Shown here one piece after another: positions 53,648-64,000 of a stretch of DNA of 64,000 nucleotides (the stretch's first letter is position 1; each line of letters opens with the position of its first letter). The DNA lies in NCBI GenBank assembly GCA_949987705.1, contig CATLJY010000923.1, positions 124,001 to 188,000 on the forward strand. The letters run 5' to 3'. The position numbers were made by a program, and so were the translations under genes. Origin of the DNA: Thereva unica. Its lineage: Eukaryota > Arthropoda > Insecta > Diptera > Therevidae. A model generated the notes under the pieces. The model searched no databases. It saw only the letters and a program-made list of their open reading frames with translations, and was not told the DNA's origin.

Positions 53648-56601
53648 TAAATAATAAACGACGACGAAAAAGGCAAAACGATTTACGAATTTTTTCATGG
53701 AACGTTCGAACTCTGTACAGAACTCGAGCTTGAAAACATCTAGCCGATACCCTGTCAAAGTATAAAGCTGACATTACCGCCATTCAGGAGATGAGGTGGA
53801 CAGGGAATGGTGTTTTGCAAAAACCTGAGTATGACGTATATTACAGCTGTCATACAAAACACCATGTTCTAGGAGTAGGTTTTATGGTCAGCAAAAGAAT
53901 GAAGCCTACCATTATCGGCTTTAAAGCAATAAACGAAAGGCTATGCTCCCTTCGTGTGCGAGGTAAATTTAAGAACATCAGCCTCATAAACGTTCACGCA
54001 CCTACAGAAGAGTCCCCGGATGATGATAAAGAAGAGTTCTTCGAATTAGTTGAACGGGAACTTAATGCCTGCCCCAGGTATGATGTAAAAATCATACTGG
54101 GAGATCTGAACGCTAAAGTAGGCCCGGAGTCCATATACAGGCAATATGTCGGCAACCACAGCTTGCATGAAAACACTAATGACAATGGACAGCGAGTTGT
54201 AGAGATGGCAGCAAGTAAGAACTTGGTCGTTGCAAGTACTAGATTTGCGCGTAAAGATATCCATAAAGCCACCTGGGTATCTCCTGATGGAGCCACTCGC
54301 AACCAAATAGATCATGTGTTGATAGACCGCCGCCACCTTTCGGGTCTGATGACGGTACGAACATACCGAGGTGTCAACTTCGACTCGGATCACTATCTTG
54401 TTGGTATGGTGCTCCGAGAGCGCATTACAACGCTGAAAAGCTTTGTATCCGCTGATCAGGCTCGAATCAACACAGCTGCACTACGCAATGAAATGGCCAG
54501 AAACAGCTACGGTCATGCATTAGAACTCGCCCTAAGTCCTGGGGATGAGATGCCGGGCGTCGAAGAGAACTGGACACGCCTTAAAAATACTGTCATTAGT
54601 ACTGCTGATTCCATCTTAGGCAGAAGTCGTAAAGATCGGAACGACTGGTTCGATAATGAATGCAAGCTGGCAACTGAACGTAAGAATGCTGCGTACCGAG
54701 CCATGCAGCAGTCTCAGAGAACACGGGTACGCGAAGAGAACTATAAAGAGCTCAGAAAAGAAGAAAAGAGAATTCACAGACGGAAAAAGGAAGCCTGGGA
54801 AAAAAATCTCGTTTGTGAGCTAGAACAGTACAGAGAACGACGGCCGCACCAGGCGCGGGAGTTCTACCAAAGAGTCCGCAGTATGACGCAATTCACACCA
54901 CGTTGCACATACTGCAAGGACAAAGAAGGGAATCTGATCACTGATCCTAAAGGCATCTTGGAGCGATGGGAAGAGCACTTTCATGAATTGCTAAATGGCG
55001 AGCTAACTGAGGATTCGGAGGCTCCACCAATATCTGATGACAATGCTATGCTGCCGCCACCAAGCATAGAAGAAGTTAGCAGAGCCATCAGCCGGCTCAA
55101 AAACAACAAGGCCTCGGGTGCAGACGGCATCGCAGCGGAGCTGGTTAAATATGGAGGGCCTACATTACACCAAGCGATTCATGAACTAATTGTGCAAGTA
55201 TGGGAGCAGGAAGTGATGCCAGAAGACTGGAGAAAAGGCATCCTCTGTCCGGTACACAAAAAAGGAGATATCACAGCGTGCACTAATTATCGCGGTATAA
55301 CGTTGTTGAGTACCGTGTATAAGATATTCTCCGCTAACCTACAAAACAGGATGGCCCCATACGCCAGAAACATCATAGGCCATTACCAGTGTGGCTTCAG
55401 CCCAGGCAAATCAACGACTGATCAGATTTTCACCTTGAGGCAGGCTATGGAAAAATGTCCAGAGTTTCAAAACTCAATTCAACACCTCTTCATAGACTTT
55501 AAAGCCGCCTATGATAGCATAGCCAGGGAAGAACTCTACAAAGCCATGAGAGAATTCGGCATCCCCAACAATCTGACAAGACTATGTAGGTTGACCATGA
55601 TCAATGTGTCAAGCCAAGTAAAGGTATCCGGAGCACTGTCCAGACCAATGAACATCTATAATGGACTCCGACAAGGGGACGGTCTGGCCTGCCTCCTTTT
55701 CAACCTGGCGTTGGAGAAAGTGATCCGCGATTCGGGCGTGACATCAAGGGGTACAATCCTCCACAAGTCCACCCAATTACTGGCTTACGCAGACGACATT
55801 GACATCATTGGAAGAACAACAACAGCTGTACAAGAAGCTTTCACTCAGATTGAGCAAGCGGCAGGAAATCTGGGACTGCACATTAACGAAAGCAAAACAA
55901 AGTACATGGTGGCCTCGTCTGGAAGAACACCTAACATTGGTCCCACAATCAAGGTAGCGGAACACGAGTTTGACGTGGTAAAATCATTTACCTACCTTGG
56001 GTCAATAGTAGCAGCCGACAATAGCATGGAACCAGAAATATGCGCACGACTGCTAAAAGCCAACAAAGCCTACTATAGTCTGTCAAGGCTCTTCAAATCC
56101 AAATATCTAACCATAACGTCTAAACTTTTACTATATAAGACGATGGTCTTACCCGTTCTCACATATGCATCCGAAACGTGGGTGCTTAGCAAAAAGCACT
56201 CAAACCTCTTGGGCGTGTTTGAGAGGAAAATACTTCGGAGGATTGTTGGCCCCGTATGTGAGGAAGGACGATTCCGGAGACTCTACAATGACGAGATCTA
56301 CGAGCGCTATCGCGACATAGATGTTGTGAAGAAAATAAAGCTCGGTAGGCTCCGGTGGGCAGGGCATCTAGCTCGTATGAGTGAAGATGAGCCTGCTCGT
56401 AAAGTTCTCTGCGGTAAGACCTATGGGGTGCGACAGCGAGGGAGGCCCAACCTTCGCTGGAAGGATGGCGTGGACCAGGACGCTCAGAGTTTAGGGATGC
56501 CAAACTGGATGACATCGGCTCAGAATCGGGACCGGTGGAGAGAACAGTTGCGCGAGGCCAGGACCGGATCCCGGTTGTAGAGCCGTTAAAGAAGAAGAAG
56601 A
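53648..56601 (+). mobile_element. RTE-like non-LTR retrotransposon
   Basis: It is flanked by ATGGATTGGATAGAA at 53633-53647 and 56602-56616, a 15-bp target duplication. It is mostly one frame with endonuclease and RT. The 3' end is a short (GAA)n run rather than poly(A). The 5' end is probably truncated, since the frame starts inside the endonuclease N-terminus. It splits the 17.6-like protease/RT junction. Confidence 0.88.
53680..56580 (+). pseudogene. RTE-like endonuclease-reverse transcriptase, one stop
   Basis: The open phase begins before the first long ATG (53791). SWNVRTLYRTRA is followed by TGA at 53731-53733, then DITAIQEMRWTGNG. Endonuclease residues: LGDLNAKVG, NQIDHVLIDRR and DSDHYLVG. 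RT residues: NNKASGADGIAAELVK, NYRGITLLS, CGFSPGKSTTDQIF, YNGLRQGDGLACLLF and the catalytic LAYADDIDII. The C-terminus RLRWAGHLARMSED ... GRPNLRWKDGV is typical of the group annotated as craniofacial-development-protein-2-like or endonuclease-RT. Only the single TGA breaks it. Confidence 0.85.
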
Positions 56602-57573
56602 ATGGATTGGATAGAAAAGAACGTGAAAGGTATTGAGGTAGAGGATAAAGAGATTGTCTTGAAAAATAGGGCAAGGGTTCCGTTTCTGATTAGAATTGTG
56701 CAAGAAGAAGTAAATGTCCTGGAAGAAAGTGAATTAGTTAATATAAAATTGAACCATTTGAACAACAAAGAACAAGACGGAGTAAAACGTTTGTTAGAAA
56801 AGTATAAAAAGTTATTTTACAAAGAAGGAGATAGGCTAACCAACACTACAAGTATTGTTCACGAAATAAAAACCATTACAAATGATCAGATTAACGCGAA
56901 ATTATATAGATATCCACCACATCAAGAAGAAGAAGTAAGAAAGCAAATGCGAGAAATGGAAACTCAAGGAATTATAAGGAAAAGTCGAAGTAAATACAGC
57001 TCTCCGATTATAGTAATACCGAAGAAAAAGGATAATTCTGGAGTGCAGAAATATAGAATATTAGTGGATTACAGAAAACTTAATGAATTAACGGTAGATG
57101 ATAAATATCCGCTACCAAATATGGACAGTATTCTAGACAAACTAGGTAAGGCGCAATACTTTAGTACGCTGGATTTAGCAAAAGGTTATCATCAGATTTT
57201 AGTAAAAGAAACAGATTTCGAAAAAACTGCATTCGGTACACCAGCAGGGTTGTTTGAGTATGTCAGGATGCCATTCGGCCTTAAGAATGCCCCTGCAATC
57301 TTTCAACGATTAATGAATGAAGTACTTCGCGATGATATTAATAAAATAAGCGTCGTTTATCTCGATGATATCTTAGTCTTTTCCACGACTTTAGAAGAAC
57401 ATTTAAATTCTCTTGAAAAGACTTTTAAGAAACTAACGGAATACAATCTCAAAATACAAGCAGATAAATGTAACTTCATGAAGAGGGAGACTGAATTTTT
57501 GGGTCACTTCTTGACCAAAGAAGGGATACAATCCAATCCAAATAAAATAGAAGATATCTATAAAAGCGGTTAA
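56602..57573 (+). pseudogene. 17.6-like reverse transcriptase
   Basis: After the LINE the Pol continues. RT blocks are YSSPIIVIPKKKDNSG, YRILVDYRKLNELT, STLDLAKGYHQI, MPFGLKNAPAIFQRLM and the catalytic VVYLDDILVFS (LDD). The frame shifts near 57565. The nominal ATG is simply part of the protease tail (GMDWIEKN). Confidence 0.87.
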
Positions 57574-57574
57574 T

Positions 57575-58160
57575 CTACCAAAGACGGAAAAGCAGTTAAA
57601 GAGTTTCCTGGGAATGACAGGTTTCTATCGGAAGTTCATTAGGAACTATTCTAAAGTGGCGTATCCTCTAATAAAGTATCTGAGAAAAGATCTAAAAATA
57701 AATATTCATGATCCAGAGTATATAGAAGCATTTGAAAAATTAAAACTTTTGATAATATCACTTCCTATCTTAAAATTCCCTGACTATAGCAAACAATTCG
57801 TTGTTACAACTGATGCTAGCGACTATGCAATCGGGGCGGTTCTGTCGCAAGATGGCCAAGCACGAACGTAATTATAGCGTAACAGATAAAGAATTCTTAG
57901 CGATTGTGCATTCAGTAAACTATTTTAGGCCTTATTTGCATGGAAGTAAATTTAAAATTAGAACGGACCATGCACCGATAAAATATTTGAACTCTAAATA
58001 TAAGGGAAAGAATTTTCTCAACGCAATCAACGATGGCTTCTAAAGCTGCAAGAATACAATTATGAAATTGAATACCTCCAGGGAAAAGGAAATAAAGTGG
58101 CTGATTTTCTGAGCCGACTACAAAACAGTCCTCAAATAAATACCGATAATAGTAGATAGT
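57575..58160 (+). pseudogene. 17.6-like RNase H, deleted and frameshifted
   Basis: FLGMTGFYRKFIRNYSKVAYP and FVVTTDASDYAIGAVLSQDG are followed by a deletion that removes the hPISFaSRtL-type block. Then come KHERNYSVTDKEFLAIVH, FKIRTDHAPIKYL and, in another phase, GKGNKVADFLSRLQNS. Confidence 0.75.
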
Positions 58161-58481
58161 GAATCCAACATGGACCTATCGAATTCGGTACATTCCAATG
58201 AGGAACAGTTATTAGATCATATTATGATTAAAAAGGAATAGTCAACATATATAAAACGCAAATAATATAATAATAATAAATATTGACTTACAGTCCTAGT
58301 AAAGAAGTAGAAACTAAACATAAGAGAACGATTATACAAATTAATCCACGAGTTGAGGAGGAAATTATTAATGAAATGTTAAAGAAATATATAAAATCAG
58401 ATCGTATTGGGATATATTCTGAAGTACAAGATACAGATTACAATAAATAGTACAGTTTCCAGAGTAAAAAAATCGCTAAAA
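58161..58481 (+). pseudogene. 17.6-like linker before integrase
   Basis: A degenerate stretch in which KHKRTIIQINPRVEEEIINEML and KKYIKSDRIGIYSEVQD can be read. This is the region between RNase H and integrase in this group. It is ended by the insertion at 58482. Confidence 0.5.
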
Positions 58482-58631
58482 CTGCAAAAAAATTGTAGTT
58501 TAATGAAATTTGGAATGGTGGGAGTTTAGCAATTGGAGAAAAGGTAACCGTTGATTTCCGGGCCGTACTTCGTGAAAATCACGAGAAAATCCGATTGAAA
58601 GAAATTTCCGACGCTTTCCCGACCGTAGCTC

Positions 58632-58898
58632 AGCAGTATACGCAGAATACTCCCACCTATCTAAACTGTAAAAGCGAAGGTTCTACACCACCAACTTCCA
58701 GAGTTATAAGTCTTGATCTATCTCCAGTTATTTCCGAAGAACTTTGTCAATTTTTCTAATACATGTAGGTACTAATGAATATTCGAAATAGTTTTTCTGT
58801 GAAAAAAATGATATTTTGACTCATAACTCTGAAAGTTGGTGGTGTAGAACCTTCGCTTTTACAGTTTAGATAGGTGGGAGTATTCTGCGTATACTGCT
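58632..58898. mobile_element. Palindromic MITE, 267 bp
   Basis: Arms of about 80 bases (58632-58712 and 58819-58898) are near-perfect inverted copies, starting AGCAGTATACGCAG. The central 106 bases are AT-rich. It lies exactly at the inner edge of the left arm of the host element. Confidence 0.85.
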
Positions 58899-59681
58899 AC
58901 CTAATTCATGGAAGAAAGTCATCGGGTTACCCAAATACAGGGTGATATGTAAACCTCTATCAAAAAAATTCAAAGCGCCCTAGTGACCAAATCGTTACGA
59001 TTTCTGCCCCCCTCCCATATGATTTTTTGTTCGTCTAACCAAAGCCTATCAACAGCCCGCCACTTTGTAACTTGAGGTGGGACACCCTGCAAAAAGAAAA
59101 CAATATAAAACCATTTAATTTTTCATATTTTTGAAGTTATACTTCTTTAGGCGCGTTTTGAAAAATATTATGAGAGTGAATTTTGACGAATTCGCAACGC
59201 AACGCAACTTGAGGATATGGGCGAAGGGGTGGAGGCAATGGAGGGCAAGCATTTCAACTTCCATTCTTCATGCGCACTGGGATTATCATTATTATGCACG
59301 GTATACAGAAGCGACGGCAGCGACGAATATCGTAAAAAATGGGCGCCTGGTGACGTCAGCCGTAATGCTGAAACAACAACAACAGCTTCGATTTTATATG
59401 GGAAGTGTCCCCCACGTAACATCAGCACTAAAATACCGTATACGGTATACAGTCTTTTACATTACCTTGTTTCTGAATACCGTGATTACTATGGCCATAT
59501 GAAAACTCGCAGCCGATGCCGGTTACTGCTGCTGAGGCTAAGGAGGGAAATAAATTTCATGTTCGAGTCATCAGCTAAGCGTATGTTTGGTTTTTCGTGG
59601 ACAAAAGAAGATTCGTTAGTGTTTATTGTGTGCTGTTTGTGGGTGAGGAGTTTTACTGGATGGAAGGCATAATTTCTCTCA
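58899..59681. other. Unassigned sequence inside the 58-62 kb element
   Basis: Open stretches at 59131-59502 and 59217-59672 overlap in different frames and show no domain. A diverged duplicate of 59215-59290 plus 59500-59590 lies at 60628-60810 (shared GGCGAAGGGGT, ATGAAAA-TCG-AGCC and AGGGAAATAAATT). Confidence 0.4.
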
Positions 59682-60356
59682 CTCGTAGTGTAATATCATA
59701 GACTCGCCAAGTTTTTAACTTGTAAGAAGTGGCAAAATATTGTATTTTAACATTTTATACTGCACGTGCATTATCGGTGATAAGTTAGTTAGTGATCCGA
59801 GTGAATAAATTGAATGAAATTGATAAGGTGACCAGTTTTGTTTACATTCATGGTGGTTTTTTCGTGTTAATTTAGGGAAAAAATGTTGGATTTATGTGGT
59901 AATGAAATTAAAAGTGAATTTAAAATATGTAGTTAAAAATGATTACGGAATAGTTATTAAAACATAAGTGCAAGTACCACCACACAACATGAATAACAAT
60001 AGCTTTTGAACTTTTTCCTGCACATTTTTCTGCTTTAATATTTTTAAAAATTATTCTTCAACAAGCTTTAATCACTTTAAATTCACTTTTAACTCAATAA
60101 CCACACAAATTCAACATTTTTTCCTTAAAATAACTCGACAAAACCACAGCGAATGTAAACAAAATTGGTCACCTTCACAATTAAACCATTAAAACATATT
60201 GGTTCACTAAATTTTTTGAAATTGTTTTATTTCAATCACTGAAACACTAATCACTGGTAATCCAGGTGCAGAAAAAAGTGATAAAATACAAAATTTTACA
60301 ACTTTTTATTGAAAAAATGAACTAAAAAACTTGGCTCCACTATGTTATTACACGAG
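59682..60356. mobile_element. Foldback element, 675 bp
   Basis: Imperfect inverted arms of about 250-300 bases. Paired blocks include CCAAGTTTTT with AAAAACTTGG, AGGTGACCA with TGGTCACCT, TTGTTTACATTC with GAATGTAAACAA, and AAAGTGAATTTAAA-like blocks near the centre. No coding. Confidence 0.75.
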
Positions 60357-60437
60357 AAAGGTCCTCCATTCAAGCAAATGTAGGATCAGCACCGGCTGCT
60401 TCCAGGCCTGTAGCTACGATGGGTTTGCTGGAGGCCC

Positions 60438-60616
60438 TATCAGAACCTGAAATATGCATCGTACTGCAAATTTAAGACATGATATGAACATGCAGCACGC
60501 TGCTTTGCTTGTCATTTTACCAGCCTCAGTCAATTGAAATACTTTTGATTGCAGCGTGCTGCATTTTTATCTCATGCCCTAATTTACTGCACGCTGCCAA
60601 TTTTGATGTTCTGATA
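60438..60616. mobile_element. Small MITE, 179 bp
   Basis: TATCAGAAC ... GTTCTGATA ends, with inner paired ATGCAGCACGCTGC and GCAGCGTGCTGCAT blocks and a second CAGTAAATT-like pair. No coding. Confidence 0.7.
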
Positions 60617-61924
60617 CGGCCTGCGGACGATATAGGCGAAGGGGTAGAGGAGGGAAGCATTGCAACTCCAATCCTTTAGCTATTAAGTTTATTATTATAT
60701 GGGCATATGAAAATTCGTAGCCAAAGTCCGTTCACGATGTCCAAGGGTGAGGAGGTTTTTACCCAGAGGCTATGGAGGGAAATAAATTACATATCCTAGT
60801 TTTCAGCTAAAGCCGGCTCTAAACGATGCTATGAGCACTTTCCAACGTTGGACGTTTGATGGTAGAACGCATCGTGTGGCCGTTACTCGAACTACGAATG
60901 TCCAATGTCAAGTGTCCAACGATGGTGTTTGGACAGGTTCGGAGTGTTGTCACTCAAACTTTGGAAGCGTTGATGCTGTATTTGCCGATTCATTAATGTC
61001 CTTAGTATGAAACTCTTCGTATCATATTTCAATTACCCTAACCCACTCAATTTAAATGAGTAACAACAAAAAGAAGAAGCTGGGGAAGTGAACAGAATTT
61101 GGAAGTGACGTAATGAATCAACCCAAGGTCGATGAACCTACAGGTGAGTTACGAGAGCATACCGGCAAAATGAGTCTACGCAACGCCTGGAATTCCTAAT
61201 TGTGACAGAGGACACAGACGATGTCCTTTTGGATTGCCCCGGAGATTAGCCGAGCAAACTGCTGCACTGTAACCTACAGCTAAAGGCACGGCTAAGAGCA
61301 ACGAACGTCTTAGACTATAATGGTACGATCGTTTGATTTACTGACTAAAGTGGAGGAGAAGCTACATTCCTCAATCAGAAGCTAAGGCGGAAATGAACAA
61401 AAAAGAAGTGAGTTGGGCTTAGAAGTACCAGTAGTATTATCAGGTAAATAAATGCTGATCCAGCTTTGCGACGCATATTAAGCTTAACATTCATTACGTT
61501 TTGGTAGAAAATTAGCGAGTCTTAAGAGAATTTCATGAGGCATCTTAAGCCCATCTTAAGATAATTGTAATTAGGCCTAATGACCCAATTAGTTGGTGAT
61601 TTTAGTTAGGATTAGAATACGGTATAACCGACAGCCTTGAGCGTGTCGGCATCATAATGCTGGCACCTTCCAACGCACGAAAATAGAAAGAATCCAATAA
61701 AATATTTGTGTAGAAATGAAAAATTAGTCTTAAAATCACGCCAAAGAAGTATAACTTCTAATGCGTGTACATAAGTACACACACCCACTGTTTTTTTTCT
61801 TTAGCCTCCATTTTCCGACCAAACGTGAGGTTTTCCGGGAAAAGCTTATATAACTTTTTTTGTTGAGAATTTTCATTTCTTTTCATTTGTCTTCTTAACA
61901 TTTTTCCAACTTCGACATTTTTCC
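60617..61924. other. Unassigned sequence inside the 58-62 kb element
   Basis: No frame with a domain. Phrases such as GTCCAACG/CGTTGGAC near 60842-60930 are short dyads around CCAACGTTGG. The minus-strand stretch 61758-61961 is open but ends in the inverted repeat and is not convincing. Confidence 0.4.
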
Positions 61925-62073
61925 GAGCTACGGTCGGGAAAGCGTCGGAAAATTCTTTCAATCGGATTTTCTCGTGATTTTCACGAAGTACGGCCCGGAA
62001 CTCGCGGTTACCTTTTCTCCAATTGCTAAACTCCCACTATTCCAAATTTCATTAAACTACAATTTTTTTGCAG

Positions 62074-62268
62074 AGGAAATCTCTAGGAGCTGTACTAAAA
62101 GTCCAGCAATGCATAATTAAGTTATTTTCAGGAAATAAAAATTTCAAATTCATTAAAGCTACAAAGAGAGCCAGAGAAATAGAAAACGAGGAGGATTGTC
62201 GCAAACAAATTGCACTTTACCATACGAAGGAGTCGTTACACAGCGGGATTAACGAAACATATAGAACC
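62074..62268 (+). pseudogene. 17.6-like integrase N-terminus
   Basis: FKFIKATKRAREIENEEDCRKQIALYHTKESLHSG, the segment with the two zinc-binding His residues of the integrase N-terminal domain. It ends abruptly at TTAA 62269-62272, where other sequence begins. The catalytic core is not in the window. Confidence 0.65.
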
Positions 62269-62500
62269 TTAACACTATTCCTACCGGGACCGGTCAAATG
62301 ACCGTTTTAACATTTTCAATTGGAATTTTCTACATTCAACTTAAGCGAATCGCCTTTAAACTTTATGACTTTTCCTCATATATATATGTGTGATACATTT
62401 TTCAATATTCACTTATTTTTTTATTGTTTATTTTCTGAGAAAAATTTGTAGTCTGTCTTACCTACCACGACCGGTCATTTGACCGGTGGTACGATTTATA
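62269..62500. mobile_element. Possible piggyBac-like end at a TTAA site
   Basis: TTAA is followed by CACTATTCCTACCGGGACC. The block CCTACC..GACCGGTCA..TGACCG occurs at 62280 and again at 62461 as ACCGGTCATTTGACCGGT. TTAA targeting and GGTCA..TGACC-rich ends recall piggyBac-like elements. No transposase or second end is visible. Confidence 0.35.
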
Positions 62501-62929
62501 CATTTTTGTAATAGTTTTTCTCTAAGACTTAATGCCAAAACTATAAAGTCGTTACAAACGAAAGGTAATGTGGTTGTGGCATGATTTTATCCTAAAAGTG
62601 CCTTCCAGAAAATGGTTTACGGCACTTCCAAGTGTTTGCAGTTCGGTCCGATCTGATACGGTCCACTTCCTCGAATTTTCTCACGCCATGTTATCTACTA
62701 TGACGGAAACGAAATGAACTCATAACTGAAGGAAATGTATAGACGTCTTCTCACGAATTCAAATCAGTAGAGTCTTGCAACACGAACAGAGTGCATCGAA
62801 ACGTGAAAGCCACAAAGAGCATACTTGGCAGTCTTTTATTATTATTTTATAATATTTTATATCGCATTACGAGTTGTAAGTGTCATTTTCAAAATAGTGA
62901 ACAAGACTAATAATACGTCGCAGTAACCC

Positions 62930-63370
62930 GACTAGAATTTAGCTGAGGAAAAACCAGAACATATATCAGGTCCTGATCAGGCAATGGTAAGGCATCCCAC
63001 ACCAAGTTTTCCTAGTCGCTACCTAGTCGGGTCCTGATCAGGAAATCCTTAACTTATGATAATGAGGTTTTCCTAGTCGGGACCTGGTCGGGTCCTGATC
63101 AGGCAGTCCTCATCTTATGATAATGAGGTTTTCCTAATCGGGACCTGGTCGGGTTCTGATCAGGCAATCCTCATCTTATGATAATGAAGTTTTCCTAGTC
63201 GGGACCTTGAGAGGTCCAGTTCATGATATATATCATGAACTGGACCTGACTTGTTCCCGACTAGGAAATATCTCATACTTTTTTTTTATAACATTAGGAT
63301 ATCCTATCTTATAAAAAATAAAGTATGAGATTTTTCCTTGTCGGGAACAAGTCAGGTCCTGATCAGGAAA
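62930..63370. repeat. 61-bp tandem repeats and large palindromes
   Basis: CCTGATCAGG or a one-base variant occurs at 62972, 63033, 63094 and 63155, exactly 61 apart, with TTTTCCTAGTCGGGACCTGG between. A perfect 36-bp palindrome follows at 63212-63247. An inverted pair of about 39-base arms (63241-63279 and 63317-63355) lies after that. Confidence 0.85.
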
Positions 63371-63880
63371 TCCTCATCATTACCATTACCTTTTTTATAA
63401 GGCCGAAAATCTAAAAGTACTCAAAGTTTTCGGAGAAGGAGCTTTTGTAAACCAAGAAAGAAGAAGGCGTAAATTCCATTTGTTTATTTTAAAAATGACA
63501 AGTGACAGTTGCGAGTTTACCTTTGCTGTGAACAGAAGTGTGTTTGTGAAAACAATTGGATTTTGTGTTTTTCACAAGTTGTGTGAAAAAATTTTGCTTT
63601 ACTTTTTGAAGTTGGTTTAAAACATTGGATTTTGTGTGTTTTTCATAAGTTCTGTGAAACAATTATGTGAAATATTTGGTTCTCAGTTTTTTAATACAGC
63701 TTGGTGAAAATATTGGATTTTGCGTTGTTGAAACAATTTTGTTTTGAAGTTTTTAATACGGTTTGTGGAAAGAATTGGATTTTGTGTTTTTAATAAGTGC
63801 AAAGTGCCGAAAATGTCAAGAAATCATCGAGCGTATACAATCCGTGAACTTAATCGGCAAAGAGTGCGCCGACATCATTC
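63371..63880 (+). repeat. Degenerate repeats around ATTGGATTTTGTGTTTTT
   Basis: The phrase recurs at about 63556, 63624, 63711 and 63774 at 60-90-base spacing. At the end an ATG at 63813 opens 23 codons (MSRNHRAYTIRELNRQRVRR...) and stops in the next array. It might be the first exon of an element gene, but support is weak. Confidence 0.5.
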
Positions 63881-64000
63881 CTGATCAGATCCTGATCCGG
63901 CATTTCTGATCAGGTCCTGATCAGGCATTCCTGATCAGGTCCAGGTCAGGCATTTCTGATCAGGTCCTGATCAGGCATTCCTGATCAGGTCCTGATACGT
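63880..64000. repeat. CCTGATCAGG array at the window edge
   Basis: Four perfect copies at 63916, 63930, 63966 and 63980, a period of about 50 with a half-period of 14/36. It continues past the window. Confidence 0.85.

Larger units (their letters stand above)
58482..62073. mobile_element. DNA element with about 150-bp terminal inverted repeats and nested foldbacks
   Basis: The left arm 58482-58632 and right arm 61925-62073 are inverted copies that differ at only a few bases. Both begin CTGCAAAAAAATTGTAG reading inward. Flanking 17.6-like sequence resumes at 62074. The inside has no recognised transposase. It contains a 267-bp palindromic MITE, a 675-bp foldback and a 179-bp MITE. A target duplication is not evident. 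Confidence 0.75.

Noticed and set aside
59131..59672. Overlapping open frames of 123 and 151 codons
   Set aside because: They overlap in different frames, and the diverged duplicate at 60628 does not keep either frame open.
61758..61961. Minus-strand frame of 67 codons
   Set aside because: It reads through the terminal inverted repeat and lacks any recognisable motif.

Overview
The window looks like heterochromatin-like or repeat-rich DNA from a fly, probably an acalyptrate dipteran such as a tephritid; the species is not determined. The evidence is the repeat complement: insect Ty3/gypsy elements, an env-bearing errantivirus, a 17.6/297-type element, a BEL/Pao fragment, an R1-clade LINE, an RTE-like LINE, and Harbinger, hAT and mariner remnants. 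Introns inside the transposase genes are 53, 57 and 105 nt. I recognise no ordinary single-copy host gene, no rRNA and no CRISPR. Almost all coding sequence belongs to mobile elements, most of them broken.

The main structure is nesting. A degraded gypsy element (gypsy-2) forms a scaffold. Its protease lies at 6627-7166, its RT, RNase H and integrase at 37963-40104, and its probable 3' LTR at 48226-48447. Three things interrupt it: a PIF/Harbinger transposon (before 1 to about 6543), an env-bearing errantivirus (about 7251-37960), and a fourth gypsy (40621-48017). The Harbinger transposase has three exons, and its second intron carries a complete gypsy (939-5660) with identical LTRs and an open 1373-codon gag-pol. 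The errantivirus has LTRs containing 47-bp tandem repeats. Between its coding part (8705-17111) and the end of its right LTR lie a BEL fragment, a candidate terminal-inverted-repeat element (19034-21539), a MITE, an R1-clade LINE (22135-27003), a DNA transposon with about 330-bp inverted repeats (27154-31638, itself hit by a tRNA-derived SINE) and another gypsy (31745-36858). The fourth gypsy carries a hAT insertion in its 3' LTR.

From 48.4 to 51.6 kb the DNA is mostly non-coding, with hAT, piggyBac-like and Myb/SANT-like remnants. From about 51.6 kb a 17.6/297-like errantivirus runs to 62.3 kb. An RTE-like LINE with a 15-bp target duplication splits it at 53648-56601. A DNA element with 150-bp inverted repeats, filled with foldback sequences, splits it again at 58482-62073. 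The window ends in 61-bp tandem repeats, palindromes and CCTGATCAGG arrays.

Likely functional units are few. Gypsy-1 (939-5660) is structurally complete. The Harbinger transposase may still be expressible if the enlarged intron is spliced. The 27-31 kb transposase is open apart from the SINE. The other elements carry frameshifts, stops or lost catalytic residues.
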